Positions 30,953-36,772 of a stretch of 36,772 nucleotides of DNA are shown here, one piece after another; position 1 is the first letter of the stretch, and each line of letters opens with the position of its first letter. The position numbers were made by a program, and so were the translations under genes. The notes under the pieces were generated by a model. The model saw only the letters and a list, made by a program, of their open reading frames with translations. It did not search any database and had not been told where the DNA came from. The DNA is from an uncultured Mucilaginibacter sp. (GTDB taxonomy: Bacteria > Bacteroidota > Bacteroidia > Sphingobacteriales > Sphingobacteriaceae): assembly GCF_937859865.1 (NCBI RefSeq), contig NZ_CALMAT010000023.1, forward strand, positions 1 to 36,772, written 5' to 3'.

Positions 30953-32743
30953 ATGAAAAGAGAAATTCTACACTCATCCAAATGGTTCTTTGCTTTTTTT
31001 ACACTATTGGTTTTATTTATAAGCTGTCGTAAAAACGAAGTAGCTGACCCTGGCAAAGAATTAAGCAGGGAAGAACTGCAAAAAACCTTTTTTAACACCT
31101 CTACAACGAATGATGCAGAAATTAAAAAGCTTGCAGAAAACATTCAAAAGCAACAATTATTCTTAAAATCATTGCCCGAATTTATCCGCAAAAACGGTAT
31201 TCCTAAATGGGACAAAGTTTTATATAAAACGAAAGGTGAAAGCGGTGGACAACAACCTGTAAAAACTTCTTCAACTTCATTAAAGACAAATACAGTTAGC
31301 AATAATGGAGCTAACCAGGGCGTATTTTTTATTCCATTGCAAGACGAAAATTCAAAACAAATCAAGTCCTATATAACGGCTTATAAGCACAATGACAGCC
31401 TTTATACTTACAGGCTCTATAACAAAGATTCTCTAAATGCTATTCGCCCAGGTTCTAACATAACAAAAAGCAACTTGCTAAATACACAAGCAGTATTTGG
31501 CTATTTTGAGAAAACAATCAATAATACAGATAGTGTTAATGTATTGTCTCCCACAAAAGCCACCCTAAAAAATGTAAAAATTAATTTTGATACTCCTACA
31601 AATACCAATTCAGTAACTGGTGCAGGTGTTAAACCGATGTCTGGTGATGGGTGTTTAGTTGCAATGTCTGTTAGTATAGAATATACACTAATTATCTGGT
31701 CTGACGGTAGTTATTCTGAATCTGTCTCCGTTACCATGATAATAGCTTTTGACTGCTCCGGTGGAGGTGGCGGCGGAAGCGGTGGTTTTGGTGATGGTTC
31801 AACAACTTATCAATCCCCAGATAGTGGAACTTATTGGTGGAGTTATGGTACGGGATGGCCTTATAATACAGGCGGTGGTGGATACATTAACAATGACCCA
31901 AACTATAATCATGCAGGTGGCGGTGGTAATTTTGACCCTAACTGGTATTGGTGGTGGAACAATAACCCGGGACAAACCCTTTTACAAAATTTCGCTAATA
32001 CACTTTCGTCAACAGAATTTAATTTTTGGAATGATCCGTCAAACTTTGTAATCGTTAATACTCTTACAGACAGGCTTAATCAAGAAAATTATTCAGCAGA
32101 AGTGCAAGATTTTGTGAAATGGGCAATAGATTACCTAATTGCTAATCCTTCCGTTACGAATGATGTATTCATCAATGAATTTTTAACCCCTTCTGAAGGT
32201 ACAGATGGGCCATATGGTTTTAATCAAAGTTACTGGGACGATCCCAACTTAGTCATCCCAACTCAAACATTGCCATCTTACCAGGATTTTTATAACAATT
32301 TTCCTAATGTCGATGCAGATGCTGTATATAATTTAATAGGAGGGCCAATATTGGCTCATCATCAATCTGACCCAGTTAACTATTCTAATGCTTGTGCATT
32401 AAGAGTAAGCCGCGCATTAAATTATGCCGGTAAAACGATACCAGCCGTTAATGGAACTGAACAAGGAGCTGACGGGAAGAATTATTTTTTGAGCGCAAAA
32501 GCATTAAACGCATATTTAAGGAAAGCTTTCGGCCCTCCCACAGATCATTTTACACAAACACAAGGTGGAAGAAACGGTGAAAACTTCCCTAATTTAATTG
32601 CTGGTAAAAAAGGTATTTATTCTATGATTGCGTCTGGGTGGGTAGCATCGGGTCATGCTGATTTATTTACTGGCACAATCTGTAAACGTGGATGTGACAT
32701 CACAAAATTTACGACAACAATTGATATTTGGGAACTACAATAA
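30953..32743 (+). CDS. lipoprotein with C-terminal Tae4-like peptidoglycan amidase toxin domain
   Basis: A 596-residue protein. Residues 1-25 are an SPII signal with lipobox FISC (acylated Cys25). About 26-95 is charged helix; 100-265 is a beta-rich region (FFIPLQDENSKQIKSYITAY onward); 265-345 is a Gly/Trp/Asn-rich spacer with GGGGGGSGG and YWWWNNN. The C-terminal 140 residues match type VI amidase effector 4: NACALRVSRALNYAG with candidate nucleophile Cys481, GADGKNYFLSAKALNAYL, GKKGIYSMIASGWVASGHADLFTGT with His568, then CKRGCD (Asp582 or Asp570 as possible third residue). Tae4 enzymes cut the D-Glu-mDAP peptide bond. The next gene looks like its immunity partner. No VgrG, Hcp or other T6SS gene is present, so surface or outer-membrane delivery is inferred. 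Confidence 0.85.
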   Translation: MKREILHSSKWFFAFFTLLVLFISCRKNEVADPGKELSREELQKTFFNTSTTNDAEIKKLAENIQKQQLFLKSLPEFIRKNGIPKWDKVLYKTKGESGGQQPVKTSSTSLKTNTVSNNGANQGVFFIPLQDENSKQIKSYITAYKHNDSLYTYRLYNKDSLNAIRPGSNITKSNLLNTQAVFGYFEKTINNTDSVNVLSPTKATLKNVKINFDTPTNTNSVTGAGVKPMSGDGCLVAMSVSIEYTLIIWSDGSYSESVSVTMIIAFDCSGGGGGGSGGFGDGSTTYQSPDSGTYWWSYGTGWPYNTGGGGYINNDPNYNHAGGGGNFDPNWYWWWNNNPGQTLLQNFANTLSSTEFNFWNDPSNFVIVNTLTDRLNQENYSAEVQDFVKWAIDYLIANPSVTNDVFINEFLTPSEGTDGPYGFNQSYWDDPNLVIPTQTLPSYQDFYNNFPNVDADAVYNLIGGPILAHHQSDPVNYSNACALRVSRALNYAGKTIPAVNGTEQGADGKNYFLSAKALNAYLRKAFGPPTDHFTQTQGGRNGENFPNLIAGKKGIYSMIASGWVASGHADLFTGTICKRGCDITKFTTTIDIWELQ

Positions 32744-32752
32744 CCGGATCAT

Positions 32753-33193
32753 ATGAAAAACCTTGCTTTTATTCTGGTAATTTGCTTTTTAAGTGATTGT
32801 AGCACTCATCACGCGCTATCGGTTAAAAATCCAGATACTACCGATTCTCAATTTAACAAATTAACGGAAAGGCAATTTTCGGAAACTTTCAAAATGGATG
32901 TATATCTTATTGGTTTGCAATATTCTTTTAATAATTCACCTGAGATTAGAAAGGTATTACAGGAAGACAAAAGCGGCGGCAGTTTTATTGATTTTGTTGA
33001 CCCTCAAGATGCCGTTAACGTTGCAAAAATTATAGTTGAAAGAATCAAATTGGATTCAGCCAGCAATATCAGACAAGCACCTTCGGATTTGCGAGGGAAA
33101 GCCGTTTTTGCAACTTGTTTGGAATTTTATAATAGTAAAGAATTAGATTCTATTACGAAAAAGTTATATAAGAAGAAATACAAAAATCGATAG
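32753..33193 (+). CDS. exported Tai4-like amidase immunity protein
   Basis: A 146-residue protein with an N-terminal export signal (hydrophobic 4-13). Cys16 in LSDC could be a lipobox, but Asp at -1 is unusual, so it may be periplasmic rather than acylated. The region KMDVYLIGLQYSFNNSPEIRK is helical, and AVFATCLEFYNSKELDSITKKLY near the C-terminus resembles the conserved CLDLYNSKEL block of the Tai4 immunity family. It starts 9 bp after the toxin gene on the same strand, as effector-immunity pairs do, and would protect the cell envelope from the amidase. The family assignment rests on that motif, the export signal and the position. Confidence 0.75.
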   Translation: MKNLAFILVICFLSDCSTHHALSVKNPDTTDSQFNKLTERQFSETFKMDVYLIGLQYSFNNSPEIRKVLQEDKSGGSFIDFVDPQDAVNVAKIIVERIKLDSASNIRQAPSDLRGKAVFATCLEFYNSKELDSITKKLYKKKYKNR

Positions 33194-33320
33194 AATCTTT
33201 AATGGTCAGTGTTAAAACTTTCCGTACTTTTTCACAGGAGTATAATCAACAACATCATTTAGAAACACATAATCTGAAAAATTCATCAACGTTAAATTTT
33301 TGTTAAATCTTAAAACCGGC

Positions 33321-33351
33321 CTTGCTTAGTGTATTTTTTACACTATATTTG
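33321..33351 (+). promoter_or_regulatory. strong Bacteroidetes-type promoter with operator-like palindrome in the spacer
   Basis: CTTG (33321-33324), exactly 19 bp, TATATTTG (33344-33351) match TTTG-N19-TAnnTTTG. The spacer is almost filled by TAGTGTA (33327-33333) and its inverted copy TACACTA (33339-33345) around five T, a likely binding site for a dimeric regulator. Confidence 0.65.
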
Positions 33352-33356
33352 TGCTC

Positions 33357-33420
33357 TTCATATTTAGGTTTATAATTGGTTAAAAGGATCTCATTCTCCC
33401 CGTTTGAGGTCCTTTTTTAT
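33357..33420 (+). ncRNA. candidate ~60-nt small RNA or terminated leader
   Basis: The unit lies between the promoter box ending at 33351 and an intrinsic terminator, AAAAGGATCTCA (33382-33393) pairing with TGAGGTCCTTTT (33405-33416). The hairpin loop contains C-rich TCTCCCC. No start codon with a meaningful frame is present. It could be an independent sRNA or an attenuator for the oxidoreductase operon 165 bp downstream. Confidence 0.5.
33382..33420 (+). terminator. intrinsic terminator of the candidate small RNA
   Basis: Twelve-base arms with one G-U pair and a TTTTTT tract at 33413-33418. Confidence 0.75.
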
Positions 33421-33486
33421 TTACCGGTTTTCAGGCAAAAAATGCCATTGATTGTATGAATTTTCATCAGCCTAAATTTTTAAATG

Positions 33487-33517
33487 CCTAAAAAAATAGC
33501 GATAAAAGAAGCATCTG
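33487..33517 (-). repeat. dispersed short palindrome upstream of the oxidoreductase operon
   Basis: CCTAAAAAAATAGC and GATAAAAGAAGCATCTG halves, 69 bp before the annotated start codon. Confidence 0.7.
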
Positions 33518-33585
33518 TTAGAAAATAGGATTGTTACAGAAAGAATCGTGCGCAGCCAAAAACATTATCTGCTTGGGAAAAGTTA

Positions 33586-34251
33586 TTGCTGAAAAAGAAA
33601 CAAGCGGTGGAAAAAGAAGAAGCAAACAAATCCGGAAACGAAAGCTCGGGTTTAACGGGAAGCGGCGCAAGCAGGCGCAGTTTTTTATCAAAAATAGCCG
33701 TAGCAGGTGCCGGGTTATCGTTGGCGCCGCTGATTACTTCGGCAGCAGAGCAGGAAGCAGAAAGGGCGGCCATTGCACCGGTGGAAGTGAATGGCGTAAC
33801 GCTAATGATCAATGGAAAAAGCCAAACCTTGAATTTAGACACGAGGACAACTTTATTAGATGCTTTACGCGAAAACCTGATGCTAACTGGAACAAAAAAA
33901 GGTTGCGACCATGGCCAATGCGGTTCTTGCACGGTTTTAATGAACGGCAACCGGATTAACTCTTGCTTAGTATTGGCCGGGATGTGCCATGATGCACAAA
34001 TTACCACGATAGAAGGTTTGGCCAACGGCGAAAAACTGCACCAGATGCAGGAAGCTTTTATCAAACATGATGCTTACCAGTGCGGTTACTGCACACCGGG
34101 ACAGATTTGTTCGGCCGTAGGTTTGGTAAAAGAAGGCCACGCCAAAACCGATGCCGAGATCCGGGAATCCATGAGTGGGAACATTTGCCGTTGTGGCGCT
34201 TACCAGAACATTTTAAGTGCCATAAAAGAAGTACAACAACAAACTGCCTAA
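33586..34251 (+). CDS. Tat-exported [2Fe-2S] subunit of xanthine-oxidase-family oxidoreductase (PaoA-like)
   Basis: A 221-residue iron-sulfur subunit. A twin-arginine signal SRRSFLSKIAVAGAGLSLAPL starts at residue 29, so the folded complex is exported. The ferredoxin-type cluster is held by CDHGQCGSC plus a fourth Cys (NSC), and the second cluster by CGYCTPGQICS and CRCG. It passes electrons from the molybdenum site toward FAD. No ATG exists in frame between the upstream stop (33526) and the Tat motif; TTG 33586 is the most plausible start, CTG is also possible. First gene of a three-gene operon. Confidence 0.9.
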   Translation: MLKKKQAVEKEEANKSGNESSGLTGSGASRRSFLSKIAVAGAGLSLAPLITSAAEQEAERAAIAPVEVNGVTLMINGKSQTLNLDTRTTLLDALRENLMLTGTKKGCDHGQCGSCTVLMNGNRINSCLVLAGMCHDAQITTIEGLANGEKLHQMQEAFIKHDAYQCGYCTPGQICSAVGLVKEGHAKTDAEIRESMSGNICRCGAYQNILSAIKEVQQQTA

Positions 34252-34274
34252 ACAAATCCGACTAAGAAAACTAT

Positions 34275-35258
34275 ATGGAACCATTTAAATTAGTCCGGGC
34301 GCAAAACAACGCAACCGCCATTGCTGCTGCTACCTCCAAAGACACCAAGTTTATCGCCGGCGGCACCAACATCATTGATTTGATGAAGCTGTATATCGAA
34401 ACGCCAAAACAATTGGTAGATATTACCGGCTTAAACCTCAACCAAATTGAAACACAAGCTGACGGCAGCATCAAAATAGGCGCGCTGGTAAAAAACACTA
34501 CCGTTGCTTATCATCCCGCCATTACTAAACAATTTCCGATGTTGTCGGAAGCGATACTTTCCGGCGCAACAGCGCAATTGCGCAACATGGCCTCGGTTGG
34601 CGGAAACCTGCTGCAAAGGCCGCGCTGCTATTACTTCTACGATACCGCTTTTCCCTGCAATAAACGTGAACCGGGAACAGGCTGCTCTGCCATTCCGGGC
34701 TATAACCGAAACCATGCAGTTTTAGGGACAACAGAAAATTGCATCGCCACGCATCCTTCTGATATGTGCGTACCGATGGCCGCTTTAGGCGCGACCATCC
34801 AGGTTCAAACGGCAAAAGGCGTTCGCAGTATTCCTTTTAATGATTTTTATATCATCCCCGGTAAAACGCCGCAGTACGAAACCATTTTAAGGCCGGGAGA
34901 ATTGATTACCTCGGTTACTTTACCAAATTTACCTTTTGCCGCTAAATCGCATTATTTAAAAGTTCGTGATCGGGCTTCTTACGAATTTGCACTCACTTCT
35001 GCGGCCGTCGCTTTGGATATTGCTAACGGAAAGATCAACAATTCGCGCATTGCTTTAGGCGGCGTGGCTACCAAACCGTGGCGGTCATTGGCGGCAGAAA
35101 AAGTACTGAACGGCGCATCTGCAAACGCCCAAACATTTAAGGCAGCAGCCGATGCCGCCATGGCCGATGCAAAACCACATAAATATAACGCTTTTAAAAT
35201 TGAGCTGGCAAAACGCACGATCGTACGTGCTTTGGAAACAGTGGGAGGAATGGTATGA
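34275..35258 (+). CDS. FAD-binding subunit of the oxidoreductase (PaoB-like)
   Basis: A 327-residue FAD subunit. FIAGGTNIIDLMKLY and ATAQLRNMASVGGNLLQRPRC are the FAD-binding blocks. Five cysteines in RPRCYYF (Cys118), FPCNKREPGTGC (128, 137), ENC (156) and DMC (165) match the PaoB-type insertion that carries an additional [4Fe-4S] cluster, a feature absent from ordinary xanthine dehydrogenases. No signal peptide; it would be exported with the Tat subunit. Starts 23 bp after the first gene; its stop overlaps the next start by four bases (ATGA). Confidence 0.93.
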   Translation: MEPFKLVRAQNNATAIAAATSKDTKFIAGGTNIIDLMKLYIETPKQLVDITGLNLNQIETQADGSIKIGALVKNTTVAYHPAITKQFPMLSEAILSGATAQLRNMASVGGNLLQRPRCYYFYDTAFPCNKREPGTGCSAIPGYNRNHAVLGTTENCIATHPSDMCVPMAALGATIQVQTAKGVRSIPFNDFYIIPGKTPQYETILRPGELITSVTLPNLPFAAKSHYLKVRDRASYEFALTSAAVALDIANGKINNSRIALGGVATKPWRSLAAEKVLNGASANAQTFKAAADAAMADAKPHKYNAFKIELAKRTIVRALETVGGMV

Positions 35259-36772
35259 ACGAGACAGTAGGAAAACCAGTTGACCGTGTTGACGGAAAAC
35301 TGAAAGTAACCGGTGGCGCTACTTATGCAGCCGAATTCAATCTAAAAAATATGGTCCATGCCGTTGCGGTAACCAGCAACATTACGAAAGGCAGGATAAT
35401 AAATATCAATACCAACATTGCCGAAAAATCGCCGGGCGTGGTTGGGGTGATGACTTATAAAAATTCAATGCAACTGCATTCGCCGCAAAGTTCTGATCCG
35501 GGCGGCGGCAAATTTGCAGAGAAAGACCTTTTGCCGCTGCAAAACGACCGCGTTTTTTACGATGGACAAATTGTTGCTTTGGTAATGGCCGAAACCTATG
35601 AACAGGCAGAACATGCGGCATCTTTGGTTAAAGTAGATTATCAATCTGAGACACCAATTTTTGACCTGGAAAAAAACAAAGAGAAAGCTTATAAGCCAGA
35701 AAAAGCATCAACCGGGTCAGAAACGCAGGTTAGCCGGGGAAATGCAGATCATGCGTTACAATCGGCAGCAGTGAAAATGGAAGAAACCTATACCACGCCG
35801 GTTTATCACCATAACGCGATGGAACCGCACGCAACGGTTGCCGTTTGGCAAGGCGAAACGGTAACCATTTATGATGCAACGCAATCTGTAGCCGGCACAA
35901 AAACTTTAATGGCTTCTATGTTGGGCGTTCCCAAAGAAAAAATAAGGGTGATGGCCTATTACATTGGCGGCGGATTTGGTTCGAAAGGTTTCTCCTGGCC
36001 AAACACTGTTTTGGCGGCAATGGCAGCAAAACAAGTTGGCCGGCCGGTAAAATTTGTTTTAAAACGCCAGCAAAATTTTACAACGGCAGGCCGACCGTCG
36101 CAAACCATTCAAAAAGTAAGTTTAGGGACAGACCAGGCGGGTAAGTTTTCTGCCATAAAACACGATAGCACCGTTGAATCTTCTTTTGTAGATGAATTTG
36201 TAGAAACGGCGGGTGTGGCAACTCCAATGTTGTACAGCAGTCCGAACGTAGACGTAAGCCACAAATTGGTACGGTTAAACAAAGTAACTCCTTGCCCAAT
36301 GCGCGCGCCTGGCGAAGCACCGGGAACTTACGCGTTGGAAGTTGCTATGGATGAGCTTTCCTACAAATTAAAAATTGACCCCATACAATTGCGGCTTGTA
36401 AATTATGCGGAAAAAGACGAGGATAAAAAGAAAGATTTTTCATCCAAATACTTAAAAGAATGCTACCAAAAAGGTGCTGATTTGATTGGCTGGAACAAAC
36501 GCAATGCAGAACCCAGATCAATGAAAGAAGGCAAATATTTGGTTGGATATGGCATGGCAACGGCAACTTATCCGGCAAACCGAAGTGCATCTTCTGCCAA
36601 AGCGGTGATATTTGCAGACGGACATGTAGAAATAATGTGCGCCACGCAAGACATCGGAACCGGAACATATACTATTATGGCCCAAACCGCTGCCGATGCG
36701 CTGAGTTTGCCGTTGGAAAAAGTAAAGGTTAAAATAGGCGACAGTGAGTTTCCGAAAGGTGCAAATTCCGGT
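35255..36772 (+). CDS. molybdopterin-binding subunit of the oxidoreductase (PaoC-like), 3' truncated
   Basis: 506 codons are open to the window end, out of about 730 usual. VGKPVDRVDGKLKVTGGATYAAEF starts the protein; then HHNAMEPHATVAVW, YIGGGFGSKGF (molybdenum cofactor loop), PCPMRAPGEAPGTYALE and TQDIGTGTYTIMAQTAADAL are the family motifs. The catalytic Glu near the C-terminus lies beyond the window. PaoABC in Escherichia coli is a periplasmic aldehyde oxidoreductase; here substrate is inferred only from that likeness. Confidence 0.93.
   Translation, partial: MNETVGKPVDRVDGKLKVTGGATYAAEFNLKNMVHAVAVTSNITKGRIININTNIAEKSPGVVGVMTYKNSMQLHSPQSSDPGGGKFAEKDLLPLQNDRVFYDGQIVALVMAETYEQAEHAASLVKVDYQSETPIFDLEKNKEKAYKPEKASTGSETQVSRGNADHALQSAAVKMEETYTTPVYHHNAMEPHATVAVWQGETVTIYDATQSVAGTKTLMASMLGVPKEKIRVMAYYIGGGFGSKGFSWPNTVLAAMAAKQVGRPVKFVLKRQQNFTTAGRPSQTIQKVSLGTDQAGKFSAIKHDSTVESSFVDEFVETAGVATPMLYSSPNVDVSHKLVRLNKVTPCPMRAPGEAPGTYALEVAMDELSYKLKIDPIQLRLVNYAEKDEDKKKDFSSKYLKECYQKGADLIGWNKRNAEPRSMKEGKYLVGYGMATATYPANRSASSAKAVIFADGHVEIMCATQDIGTGTYTIMAQTAADALSLPLEKVKVKIGDSEFPKGANSG

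Larger units (their letters stand above)
33194..33585. other. 390-bp gene-free stretch with promoter, operator-like palindrome and terminator
   Basis: Contains the short RNA unit at 33321-33420 and a dispersed repeat at 33487-33517. The first 100 bp show nothing recognisable. Confidence 0.6.

Noticed and set aside
33531-34064. Open frames on both strands overlapping the PaoA-like gene.
   Set aside because: They are shadows; only the frame with the Tat signal and [2Fe-2S] cysteines has family motifs.
34219-34234. GCCATAAAAGAAGTAC at the end of the PaoA-like gene.
   Set aside because: Single short half, explained by codons for AIKEV.
1-36772. CRISPR array.
   Set aside because: The repeats seen are palindromic, widely and irregularly spaced single copies; there is no regular repeat-spacer pattern and no cas gene.

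Overview
The window looks like a chromosomal segment from a Sphingobacteriaceae-like member of the Bacteroidetes (Mucilaginibacter/Pedobacter type). Supporting signs are Bacteroidetes-style -7 promoter boxes (TAnnTTTG), mostly weak Shine-Dalgarno sites, many family-43 glycosidases, SPII lipoproteins beginning S-C-R/K-K-N, a two-type-subunit IDH/KUP/SPW gene repertoire and a typical rpsF-rpsR-rplI cluster. Species cannot be fixed from the sequence alone.

Layout. 1-3021: 3' end of panB, an RluA-type pseudouridine synthase, a small DUF6582-like protein and a membrane protein fused to a Rieske domain. 3093-6457 (minus): manA, two toxin-antitoxin modules (mntA-hepT, hicB-hicA) and icd. 6612-8960: a very acidic protein converging with dnaX, which carries an A10 slippery run followed at once by stops in both other frames. 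9078-10360: tandem Uma2 nuclease-fold genes with identical 5' ends. 10428-14362: a cytoplasmic GH43, then a translationally coupled UbiA / multi-spanning membrane (GT-C-like) / HAD phosphatase trio resembling polyprenyl-phosphoryl-pentose synthesis. 14427-16330: rpsF-rpsR-rplI and mtgA. 17144-17216: tRNA-Phe(GAA). 17326-24420: a carbohydrate block (GH43, GH5-like, esterase, zinc alcohol dehydrogenase, PhyH dioxygenase, divergent GH43-like) with no SusC/SusD pair. 24584-29062: PPOX-fold stress protein, Cof-type HAD, SPW-repeat protein and kup. 29393-30742: NtrC-type response regulator with a variant GAFTNA loop. 30953-33193: a lipoprotein ending in a Tae4-like peptidoglycan amidase domain, followed by a Tai4-like immunity protein. 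33300-33420: a candidate short regulatory RNA. 33586-end: Tat-exported PaoABC-type molybdenum oxidoreductase operon, truncated by the window edge.

Two things stand out. First, the Tae4/Tai4 pair on a lipoprotein anchor is a probable antagonistic toxin-immunity system without any T6SS gene nearby. Second, at least 22 intergenic copies of a short (~30-35 bp) imperfect palindrome, built from TGCTTCTTTTA- or TACTGTTTTTA-type half sites, are scattered over the whole window, often touching stop codons, sometimes paired in inverted orientation as long hairpins, and in a few cases lying inside coding sequence.
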